DNA of 64,000 bases from an uncultured Lachnospiraceae bacterium (GTDB lineage: Bacteria; Bacillota; Clostridia; Lachnospirales; Lachnospiraceae): contig CAJULA010000002.1 in the NCBI GenBank assembly GCA_910587155.1, positions 131,938 through 195,937 of the forward strand, read 5' to 3'. Positions 47,274-55,193 of this stretch are shown here, one piece after another. The translations under genes and the position numbers were made by a program. Under the pieces are notes generated by a model. That model was given only the letters and a program-made list of their open reading frames with translations. It did no database searches and was not told where the DNA came from. Position 1 is the first letter of the stretch, and every line of letters begins with the position of its first letter.

Positions 47274-47876
47274 TCAGAGAATCGAATCATCTTCCCCAGC
47301 CTGCATTGCTGCTGCAATACTTAATACCTTTCTTGATCTGTCTTTTATAAATCTGACGGGCCTCCCTGCATAAATACCAAACTCATCCAATTCTCTTTTT
47401 ACAAGACTCATAGCGCCAACCGCCACCCCCTGATGTAAAAGAGCCCCCGGTAACAATACACTCCCCGTTCCGATAATAGCGTGATCATCTATTACTATCT
47501 TTGTTCCAATGTCATTAATATATTGGGGATCCACTAACGGTCCGGTCATGGCATCTCCGGAATAATCATCACTGGTAGAATAAATGCTGACTCTGCTGCT
47601 TATATTCACATAATTTCCTATTTCTATTCCAAACTTTCCATATAATGCGCTATATGCTGCAATATGAACATAATTTCCAATGTATATTCCACTCCCGCCA
47701 CTCAAAAAAGAAAAATCGTCAATCCTCACATGACTGCCTATTTCAATATTTTCCGACAGATAAAACACGGCTCTTCTGCTGATCCTGACATCTTTTCCGA
47801 TCCTTTTAAAATGTAAATGCTCCAATTCTTCCTCAGATAAATAACTGTCCACCTGTTCTCCTTTTTCAAGTAACAT
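47274..47876 (-). CDS. Left-handed beta-helix acyltransferase
   Basis: 200 residues with hexapeptide repeats: VRISRRAVFYLSENIEIG, VRIDDFSFLSGGSGIYIG, VHIAAYSALYGKFGIEIG, VNISSRVSIYSTSDDYSG and KIVIDDHAIIGTGSVLLPG. This is the WbbJ/LacA-type O- or N-acetyltransferase fold, forming trimers. It is 3 bases from the radical SAM gene upstream and near the VioA-like aminotransferase, so acylation of an amino sugar is likely. It could also serve the nonulosonate pathway. Confidence 0.8.
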   Translation of the reverse strand: MLLEKGEQVDSYLSEEELEHLHFKRIGKDVRISRRAVFYLSENIEIGSHVRIDDFSFLSGGSGIYIGNYVHIAAYSALYGKFGIEIGNYVNISSRVSIYSTSDDYSGDAMTGPLVDPQYINDIGTKIVIDDHAIIGTGSVLLPGALLHQGVAVGAMSLVKRELDEFGIYAGRPVRFIKDRSRKVLSIAAAMQAGEDDSIL

Positions 47877-47879
47877 TTC

Positions 47880-48953
47880 TTATATAAAATTTACATGTTC
47901 TCCCGGATGTTTTAACTCATGCAGGTAGCGGTTCATATCATCTAACCTGCATTCCGGTATACATTCTGAAAGTTTCATATCCTTTAACCGATGCATAATC
48001 TGTTTCCTTTTCTCGCCCTGCCATATCTCTTCAAAACTGCTCTCATATATGTTTCCAAAACACATACCATCCATTCCAATTAACACACAACATGGCCATA
48101 CATTCCCTTCAGCATCAATATTCGTATGGAATGGCATCGCATAGCATTCCGTATAACACTTTCCAAGTTTTGGCTTACTCATACGGTTTGTCCGGTACAC
48201 TGCCCTGAAGCTGCTGTTGCTTAACCCTTCCAGTTCCCGGATAATGTCCTCCTGGTTATCATAGTATGTAACTCTGTCAACTTCCTTTTTCATATTATTT
48301 TTACTCAGTGGATTCCATCCCAAAGACTTGACAAGAAATTGATCCGCCCCTAATTCCTTCACCTTTTTTGCCAACATAACGACTTCATCAGCATTTTCCG
48401 GTATCATCACAATCTGCACATTAAGAACTGTCCTCCCATGATTCATTTTCTTAATCTGCGCAGCATCATATATATTGGTAAATACTCGTTCCAAGTCCCC
48501 ATCTTTTCCACGGTGTATTTTTTTGTAAGTACTTTCTGTAGCAGCTGATGTACTGAAACGAATCCAGGAAATAGAACTCATACATTCTCTGGCCAGATCT
48601 TTTGTGAACAATACACCATTTGTCGATAACGCAACATCCACACCCATGGACTTTATATCATTTATGATCTCCGGGGCATCATGATTAAGCAAAGGTTCTC
48701 CCGTCCCGGCAAGCAACACGCTCTTCAATCCCTTTTTCTGCATTTCCTGAAATCTGCAGTGAATAATATCCTTTTTCAACACTTTCGGAACATATTCCAT
48801 GTAATCTGCCGCACAAAAAATACAACGATGATTACATGCACCTGCCAGTCCCACTTCTGCATTGATCGGATATACCACATTCCCCTGCATCCAATCCGCT
48901 ACTCTGTCCGGATGGAATATCAGCTTATGAGAATCAACTCTATAATCTTCCAT
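47880..48953 (-). CDS. Radical SAM/SPASM enzyme, HVNFI-ending type
   Basis: 357 residues. CNHRCIFCAAD supplies the CxxxCxxC cluster near residue 40, and VLLAGTGEPLLNHD the GxGEP motif. The C-terminal region has CYTECYAMPF, VWPCCVLIGM and CIPECRLDDMN, auxiliary cluster cysteines, and the protein ends HPGEHVNFI. It is clearly paralogous to the protein encoded at 50331-51392: both start DSHKLI(F/Y)HP. Role probably sugar or glycan modification; substrate unknown. Confidence 0.8.
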   Translation of the reverse strand: MEDYRVDSHKLIFHPDRVADWMQGNVVYPINAEVGLAGACNHRCIFCAADYMEYVPKVLKKDIIHCRFQEMQKKGLKSVLLAGTGEPLLNHDAPEIINDIKSMGVDVALSTNGVLFTKDLARECMSSISWIRFSTSAATESTYKKIHRGKDGDLERVFTNIYDAAQIKKMNHGRTVLNVQIVMIPENADEVVMLAKKVKELGADQFLVKSLGWNPLSKNNMKKEVDRVTYYDNQEDIIRELEGLSNSSFRAVYRTNRMSKPKLGKCYTECYAMPFHTNIDAEGNVWPCCVLIGMDGMCFGNIYESSFEEIWQGEKRKQIMHRLKDMKLSECIPECRLDDMNRYLHELKHPGEHVNFI

Positions 48954-49027
48954 TTTTACAGATTACCCCTTCCATTCTAATCACTGCTCTTCCAGCCAGT
49001 CTTTGATCACAAGTATTTAACGACAGA

Positions 49028-50311
49028 TCAGTCCAGTAAAAATCTGTTTTTCCTCAAAAACATAGCCCCTACCCTGATACGCAGTGTTGCACTTTCCCTG
49101 TAATGCTCCTTTGCACACCATTCTCTGTATATCGCCTGATATTTTTCCTGCAACATATTGTCTTCTGGTGATTCGATCCATTTTCCATCAATTCTTGTAT
49201 TCATCTCCACAACCAGATCCAATATTTCCTCGGCGCTGTTTTCTACAACTTCAACCCCATGTTGTGCGTAAAGATTTCCATTATATCTGACCTTTTTTTC
49301 GATCTGCATCATTTCCCTGACTGACAGAAACCTGTCTTCGCTTTTCTTATAGTATTTTTTAAAAATAAATAAATTAGACGGGTTATATGGCAATGTTTCC
49401 GAATCCAGGAAAACGGGTACCCAGTTTTTAAGAGCAATTGGCCTGTCTAATACCATTGGAAGCCACACGATTCCTGATGAATCTCCCACATAAAATTTGC
49501 AGTCTTTGGCTAAAATGACGTCCAACAACTCATCATAATATTCATTTGCATAATCTATACAGCTGTCAAAATTTATTTTGTCACGCACATATCTTCCCAT
49601 TCTTACTGTTGTAATTCCCAATTCTGAAAGATATTTTGCTGAAAGACTGAAATTATTAATATCGGCGTCCCGGAAATCATGATAATGGTAATCCTTATTC
49701 GGCAAAATCGTATCCAGATATGTCGCATCCCTGCTTGAAACACATACAAATGCCCCTTTCAGTCCCATATCATTTTTCTTGCGGCGTCCCTCCGCAGCTT
49801 CCCTTTCTGTAAGTTTGAAATATCGAACTGTATCTTTGGAATTATATACTCTGTCTTTTTTTTTAATGGAATAAGCATCCCAATACTTTACAAATTCCAC
49901 TTCGGGAAAGTGATATAAGATCTTCATCCAGATATCAACATTTTTTTCATTAACAATGCAAATATTTCTTCCCAAAATTTCAGACAATCTGGCATTGTGA
50001 TTCACACAATCAGACAAGACAAAAACATCAAGAATCCCGTTTTTTGCATTTATTTCCGAATCTTCCACTGCCCGCAAATACCTTACCAGATATTCTCCGA
50101 TTCTGGTACTCCATAGTCTGTGGACTCTGATTTGCGTATATTGTCTTATGATCTTCTGATATAGTTTTCTCCATTCCCTTTTTCTGATATTAAATCCAGT
50201 ATCTTTTTCTCTTGACAGGCAATCCGTTATCTGTTTTTTTCTGTCGCACCCTCCGGACTTTAAATGAAGCCCAATACTGCTGAATATAAAGTCCTTCCAT
50301 TTTCCTCTCAT
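49028..50311 (-). CDS. TIGR04372-like glycosyltransferase
   Basis: 427 residues. The C-terminal 240 residues match the TIGR04372 family of putative glycosyltransferases: GAFVCVSSRDATYLD, YHDFRDADINNF, ELGITTVRMGRYVRD and CKFYVGDSSGIVWLPMVLD. The N-terminal part is basic and helical, with no membrane segment. The family occurs in nonulosonate and surface-glycan loci. It lies between the two paralogous radical SAM genes. Confidence 0.7.
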   Translation of the reverse strand: MRGKWKDFIFSSIGLHLKSGGCDRKKQITDCLSREKDTGFNIRKREWRKLYQKIIRQYTQIRVHRLWSTRIGEYLVRYLRAVEDSEINAKNGILDVFVLSDCVNHNARLSEILGRNICIVNEKNVDIWMKILYHFPEVEFVKYWDAYSIKKKDRVYNSKDTVRYFKLTEREAAEGRRKKNDMGLKGAFVCVSSRDATYLDTILPNKDYHYHDFRDADINNFSLSAKYLSELGITTVRMGRYVRDKINFDSCIDYANEYYDELLDVILAKDCKFYVGDSSGIVWLPMVLDRPIALKNWVPVFLDSETLPYNPSNLFIFKKYYKKSEDRFLSVREMMQIEKKVRYNGNLYAQHGVEVVENSAEEILDLVVEMNTRIDGKWIESPEDNMLQEKYQAIYREWCAKEHYRESATLRIRVGAMFLRKNRFLLD

Positions 50312-50330
50312 TTTCCTATTCCCTTTTTTG

Positions 50331-51392
50331 CTATATAAAGTTCACATGCTCTCCCGGATGCCTCAATTCATTCAAATACTTATTTATCTCATCCAGTCTG
50401 CATGCTTCCCTGCAAGTTTTATTAATATCAAGTAAATTCAGCTTTTCTACCACCCTCTGACGCTCTTTTCCTTCCCATATTTCCTCAAAAGTCTGCTCAT
50501 AAATATTGCCGTAACAAAACTCCTTTGTCCCAATATGAGCCACACAGGGCCATACATTCCCTCTTGCATCAATATGTGTCATAAACGGAAGCCCATAACA
50601 TTGCTGATAACACTTTTCATGATGCATTTTTTTCATGGCATTTGCTCTGAAATAAACAGCAAACCTCTCTGTAACATAAGTTTTTAACTCTTTTTCCAAT
50701 TCCAGCATTGCCATATAATCTATCTGAAAAACATTTCTACTATGCAAATGCTGCGAATAAGGCTTTACTGTCAAATAATCAACCCCTATATTACAAAGTT
50801 CACGTGCCATATCAGGCAGTTGCATCATATTATCAGGCAACAACAAACACTGTACTCCCAGTGTTGTTCTCAGCTTTTTATCTCTTTTGATTCGTACTGC
50901 CTCTTCCAGATTTATCCTGACCTTCTCCAGATCTCCTTCTTTTCCTCTTTGAATCTTACGATATGATTTTTCGTCCATGCCTGCTATGCTGAAGCGAACC
51001 CACGTAAAAGCTCCCAGGCAATCATTTACTTTCTCTTTCGTAAAAAACACACCATTTGTGCTCATTGCAACATCTACACCGCATGCCTTGATTGCGTTTG
51101 CCATATCCGGCATATCCTTATTTAAAAGAGGTTCCCCTTCGCCGGAACAGATAACACTCTTTAGTCCTTTTCTGCTCATAAAGGATACATCACGCAATAT
51201 CGTATCTTTATCCAAAAAATCAGACTGATATCCAATATAATCAACTGCACAAAACACACATCTGTGGTTACATGCCCCACTTGGTGAAATTTCCATTTCG
51301 ATCGGATAAATATTTTCCCCCTTCATCCATCTGGACACTGTTTCCGGATGATATATTAACTTATGCGAATCCATTCTTATATTATCTGCCAT
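50331..51392 (-). CDS. Radical SAM/SPASM enzyme, HVNFI-ending type
   Basis: 353 residues from the ATG at 51392, chosen because AGGA lies 7 bases upstream and because the N-terminus then aligns with its paralogue at 47880-48953; a start at 51416 would add eight residues. The cluster motif is CNHRCVFCAVD, followed by VICSGEGEPLLNKD. C-terminal cysteines occur in KCYQQCYGLPF, VWPCVAHIG and CREACRLDEIN, and it ends HPGEHVNFI. A duplication of the same enzyme within 3 kb suggests two related sugar substrates. Confidence 0.8.
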   Translation of the reverse strand: MADNIRMDSHKLIYHPETVSRWMKGENIYPIEMEISPSGACNHRCVFCAVDYIGYQSDFLDKDTILRDVSFMSRKGLKSVICSGEGEPLLNKDMPDMANAIKACGVDVAMSTNGVFFTKEKVNDCLGAFTWVRFSIAGMDEKSYRKIQRGKEGDLEKVRINLEEAVRIKRDKKLRTTLGVQCLLLPDNMMQLPDMARELCNIGVDYLTVKPYSQHLHSRNVFQIDYMAMLELEKELKTYVTERFAVYFRANAMKKMHHEKCYQQCYGLPFMTHIDARGNVWPCVAHIGTKEFCYGNIYEQTFEEIWEGKERQRVVEKLNLLDINKTCREACRLDEINKYLNELRHPGEHVNFI

Positions 51393-51467
51393 ACATTTAT
51401 CCTGACCTTTTTCCATATTTATCTCTCACCATATAAACAGCACGATAAATTTTTTCATTCTTTCTCT

Positions 51468-53000
51468 CTATACATTCAACAAAGTACTTGCAAACTTCAA
51501 AGCATTTACTCTTTCGATACTTTCTCTGTTTCCAACAATATTTGCTCCCAGGGCGCCTCCAATATTCCCCATAAATGTCCCAACTTCCACAGGTGCTCCG
51601 ACGGCGGAAAAAATCCCTGCTAAAGCAAAAAAGGCATCTCCCGCACCTATCGTGTCCTTTACTGATAAAGTGAACGCAGGACAGGATTTTGTATCTTCTC
51701 CTTCTATCTGTAATGCCCCCAGAGATCCTCTTGTCAACCACCCATTTCCCTTTAAATAACTTCTCAGCTTTTTAAGTTTTACTTCCTCACTGTCTTTATA
51801 TGAAGGATATGCCAGTGCAAGTTCCTGTTGATCCAGGGTAAACGCATCGGCTCTATGATATTTTGTTATGATGTTCATTCCCTTATTAGAAGAATTGGTC
51901 TGGCAATTTAAAACAAGATACTTTGCCTCTTCCTGTATGATATCCATTGCAGCATCATCCATTAATCCATGACCAAAATCGCACAAAAATACCACATCAT
52001 AATTCTCTATATTCTCTTTCAATTTTTCTGCAAATTTTTCTTTTACGTTATCCTCATAGCCATGTTTTTCCGGAATATTGTTAATCGCAAATATTTTTTT
52101 ATATTCTTCGCGCTTCTCATTCCGTGTCAGATATCTGCATTTTATGATTGTCGGCACCTCTTCACTATAAATAAGCTTCAGATTCATGCTCTCGGCAAGC
52201 TCATCAAATATACGCAGCCGGATATTTTCTTCATTTCCAATCACTGACATCAATGTTACATTTTCATTAAAAGAGGATAAATGCCTTGCAACTGCCGCCG
52301 CTCCTCCCAAATATTCCTCTACACTTCTGAGGCGGGCAGAATATCCCATGTCTTTTGACATCATTCCCTGTACATTACAATATGTATACTTGTCAATGAT
52401 GATATCTCCTACTACAAGAATTTTTAATCTGCTGATTTTCTCTGTATATTCCCGGATATCACTCATAGAATACTTTTGTCTGAAAGTCTCCATATAGCAT
52501 CGTACATCATCCGGTAATCCTGACAATGCCGTATTGATCAGATGCGTGGAACTAAATACCTGGCCACCTGTAAACTTAATCTGTCCGCCATGCCGCTCTA
52601 CAAGTTCCTGTTCCTTAGATATTTTCCCGGTTATATCATCTTCCGGCTGCCTGTATTCCTCACCTTTGACATAAATATCCGGTTCAACTGCCTCCACAAT
52701 ATCATCAACCGTATACCCTTCTGAAAGCATTACAAAATCCACACATTCTATGGCTTCAAGAAATCTCATCCGCAGTTCATCATTAAAATAAGGCCGCCCG
52801 GGTCCTTTTCTTACATATCTTGCTGATGTAATTGATACCACCAGAATATCACCCATGCTTTTTGCCTGTTGAAAATGTATCATATGCCCCGGGTGAACAA
52901 GATCAAATACTCCATGACAAAGTACGACTTTTTTATTTTCCTGTCTGAGTCTGTTCTTAATATTTTTTTTATATTCTTCCTTTGATACTATTTTCCCCAT
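51468..53000 (-). CDS. hldE: Bifunctional heptose-1-P nucleotidyltransferase / heptose-7-P kinase, inverted domain order
   Basis: 510 residues. Residues 20-150 are a cytidylyltransferase-like domain: VLCHGVFDLVHPGHMIHF and DILVVSITSARYVRKGPGRP. Residues from about 185 are a PfkB-type kinase: ILVVGDIIIDKY, EYLGGAAAVARHLSSF and DTIGAGDAFFALAG with the catalytic Asp. In Escherichia coli HldE the kinase comes first, so the order is reversed here. It would phosphorylate heptose-7-phosphate at C1 and then nucleotidylate heptose-1-phosphate. gmhA and gmhB lie just upstream, completing the route. Confidence 0.85.
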   Translation of the reverse strand: MGKIVSKEEYKKNIKNRLRQENKKVVLCHGVFDLVHPGHMIHFQQAKSMGDILVVSITSARYVRKGPGRPYFNDELRMRFLEAIECVDFVMLSEGYTVDDIVEAVEPDIYVKGEEYRQPEDDITGKISKEQELVERHGGQIKFTGGQVFSSTHLINTALSGLPDDVRCYMETFRQKYSMSDIREYTEKISRLKILVVGDIIIDKYTYCNVQGMMSKDMGYSARLRSVEEYLGGAAAVARHLSSFNENVTLMSVIGNEENIRLRIFDELAESMNLKLIYSEEVPTIIKCRYLTRNEKREEYKKIFAINNIPEKHGYEDNVKEKFAEKLKENIENYDVVFLCDFGHGLMDDAAMDIIQEEAKYLVLNCQTNSSNKGMNIITKYHRADAFTLDQQELALAYPSYKDSEEVKLKKLRSYLKGNGWLTRGSLGALQIEGEDTKSCPAFTLSVKDTIGAGDAFFALAGIFSAVGAPVEVGTFMGNIGGALGANIVGNRESIERVNALKFASTLLNV

Positions 53001-53024
53001 TTCCCCTATACACCTGATTTGATT

Positions 53025-54011
53025 TTATTTTCCCAGATATTTAAACCAATCCATTGTTGCATTCTCAATGCTGTCCGGCGTCCATACCGGTGCTTCCCGC
53101 CAATACTCAATATTATCAAGAACCTTTCTTACGCCTTCTTCAAATGTCACTTTTGCTTCCCAGCCAAGTACATTTTTAATTTTTGATACATCTGCAAACG
53201 TACAATCGGGTTCTCCCGGTCTCCTGGGAATATGAGTGATTTCTCCACCGAGCAATTCACACAGGTGATTAACAGAATAAGTGCCTCCACTTCCCACATT
53301 AAAAGTTTCCTGTACTACCTCAGATACTGCCGCCGTATAAAAAGCATCTGCAATATCCGTAACATAAGTAAAGTCTCTCGTCTGATTTCCGTCTCCCACG
53401 ACTGTAAATGGCTTCTCTGCAAGTTTCTGTGCCAAAAACACCCCAAATACCGCCCCATAAGTTCCTGACGTCCTCGACCTCGTTCCATATACATTAAAAA
53501 GTCGCAGTGTCACTACTGGCAGACCATATACCTGACCCCAGTGCAAAACGGTTTCCTCTCCCAGTCTTTTAGTAAGTGCATAAGGATACTGTGGCCTGAT
53601 TTCTGCCGTTTCTTTTGTCGGATACTCGTCAGGAATACCATAACAGGACGAAGAAGCAGCATATACAAGCTTTTTAACATTTGCATCTTTTGCACATTCC
53701 ACAACATGATAGGTACCCAGAACATTTGAAGAATAATACTCCCACGGTTTCTGAATTGATGGTACAATATCAGCCAGCGCCGCAAAATGAAAAACATAAT
53801 CTACATCCTTAAATACCGGTTTTATTTCCTCCTTACTTCGGATATCCATATGATAGACAGTCAGATTAGGATTTTCTTTCTGATGATCCAGGTTTTCAGG
53901 TCTGCCGGTTGAAAAATTGTCAATTACTCTTACAATATCCCCTTCTGCCAGCAACCTGTCTACCATATGAGAACCTATAAATCCACACCCACCAGTTACC
54001 AGTGAAACCAT
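53025..54011 (-). CDS. NAD-dependent nucleotide-sugar epimerase (SDR)
   Basis: 328 residues from the ATG at 54011, which has GGAGGAGG just upstream; the longer frame to 54038 is unlikely. SDR features: SLVTGGCGFIGSHMVDRL, DYVFHFAALADIV, YAASSSCYGIPDEYPT, YPYALTKRLGE (YxxxK) and LRLFNVYGTR. It resembles UDP-glucose 4-epimerase-type enzymes more than HldD. Its position between hldE and gmhB suggests that it acts on the NDP-heptose, for example as a 4- or 6-epimerase. Confidence 0.8.
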   Translation of the reverse strand: MVSLVTGGCGFIGSHMVDRLLAEGDIVRVIDNFSTGRPENLDHQKENPNLTVYHMDIRSKEEIKPVFKDVDYVFHFAALADIVPSIQKPWEYYSSNVLGTYHVVECAKDANVKKLVYAASSSCYGIPDEYPTKETAEIRPQYPYALTKRLGEETVLHWGQVYGLPVVTLRLFNVYGTRSRTSGTYGAVFGVFLAQKLAEKPFTVVGDGNQTRDFTYVTDIADAFYTAAVSEVVQETFNVGSGGTYSVNHLCELLGGEITHIPRRPGEPDCTFADVSKIKNVLGWEAKVTFEEGVRKVLDNIEYWREAPVWTPDSIENATMDWFKYLGK

Positions 54012-54060
54012 ATTACCTCCTCCGCCATAAGTCTCCATCTCTTTGATTTCTGTTTTCTCA

Positions 54061-54603
54061 TCATCGTAATATTTCTACTACACCTCTCAAATCACTAACT
54101 ATATAGTCCGGTTCTACTTTTTCCTCCATTCGTGCCGTACCATATCCAGACTCCAGCAGTATCGTTTTAACACCTATATTTTGTCCGGCTAATATATCGC
54201 TTGCCCGATCACCTACCATATAGGAACCCTGCATATTAATATGAAATTCCTTACAGGCTGTTTCATACAACCCGGTCTGCGGCTTACGGCATCTGCATAT
54301 TTTTCTGTATTTTACAATGGTTCCCTTCACATGGTGCGGACAATAATATATGGCGTCCACACCTGTTTGCTGTTTCAGATAAGTGTTCATTTCATCAAGC
54401 TGTTCCTCCGTGAATAAACCTCTGGCTATACCGCTCTGATTTGTCACAACAATTGCATAATACCCTTTTTTCTGTATTTGATGGATACAATCAGCTGCAT
54501 ATGGAAATATCTTCATATCACCAACAGAAGTGATATAACCTCTTTCTTCCGTCAATACTCCGTCTCTGTCCAGAAAAATTGCTCTTTTTCCTGATTTTTC
54601 CAT
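54061..54603 (-). CDS. gmhB: D,D-heptose 1,7-bisphosphate phosphatase
   Basis: 180 residues from the ATG at 54603; an ATG at 54621 would add six residues and overlap gmhA, and neither has an ideal ribosome site. It is a HAD phosphatase of the GmhB type: AIFLDRDGVLTEERGY (nucleophile DxD), VVTNQSGIARGLF, YYCPHHVKGT with the zinc-binding Cys/His loop continued by CRCRKPQTG, and YMVGDRASDILAG. It removes the C7 phosphate of the bisphosphate made by HldE kinase. Confidence 0.9.
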   Translation of the reverse strand: MEKSGKRAIFLDRDGVLTEERGYITSVGDMKIFPYAADCIHQIQKKGYYAIVVTNQSGIARGLFTEEQLDEMNTYLKQQTGVDAIYYCPHHVKGTIVKYRKICRCRKPQTGLYETACKEFHINMQGSYMVGDRASDILAGQNIGVKTILLESGYGTARMEEKVEPDYIVSDLRGVVEILR

Positions 54604-54604
54604 G

Positions 54605-55189
54605 CTAAATTGATTCTCCATCCCTCTCCATGATTAAGTCCACGATCTGTTGAAGTATCAAATTATGAATAGATTCAACAATTCCATACTTTTTACAGGG
54701 CACATATACATTTAAATCTCCCATCTGCTTTGCTCTGTTATCTGCTTGAAATCCCGTAAATGTTATCACCGCTGCCTTCTTTTCTTTTGCAATATTGATT
54801 GCATTTATAATATTTTGCGAATTGCCGGAGCTGCTTATTGCAACTACCAGATCACCCTCTTTTAGCAGAAAATCCATCGGCCTTGAAAATATATACTCAT
54901 ACCCATAATCATTCCCCATACAGGTAGTAACAGCATTATCATATAAGCTATATGTATTCATTCCGCCATTTTTCATATAATCCGCTGTCATATGACTTGC
55001 TATGGCAGAACTCCCTCCATTCCCTATAAAAAAAAGTTTTGATCGGTTTCTTTTATGCCTGGTAAAAGTATCTACTAATAATCTGATTCCTTCATCATAA
55101 TTTTTACATCTTATCTCAGAACCATTCCCATACAACATCTCTGTACAATAAAGCTTCTCTATTAATTCATTGATATATCGGCTCCCCAT
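54605..55189 (-). CDS. gmhA: Phosphoheptose isomerase
   Basis: 194 residues, SIS-domain GmhA type: LFFIGNGGSSAIASHMTADY, GDLVVAISSSGNSQNIINAI and AAVITFTGFQADN. It converts sedoheptulose 7-phosphate to D-glycero-D-manno-heptose 7-phosphate, the first step to NDP-heptose. AGGG lies 7 bases before the ATG. It is followed directly by gmhB and preceded with almost no gap by the CDP-glycerol transferase-like gene. Confidence 0.9.
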   Translation of the reverse strand: MGSRYINELIEKLYCTEMLYGNGSEIRCKNYDEGIRLLVDTFTRHKRNRSKLFFIGNGGSSAIASHMTADYMKNGGMNTYSLYDNAVTTCMGNDYGYEYIFSRPMDFLLKEGDLVVAISSSGNSQNIINAINIAKEKKAAVITFTGFQADNRAKQMGDLNVYVPCKKYGIVESIHNLILQQIVDLIMERDGESI

Positions 55190-55193
55190 AGAT

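Noticed and set aside
53025..54011. LegB-type 4,6-dehydratase of the nonulosonate pathway
   Set aside because: The protein resembles 4-epimerase-type SDRs and lies between heptose genes, so the assignment cannot be supported; no other SDR here is clearly LegB either.
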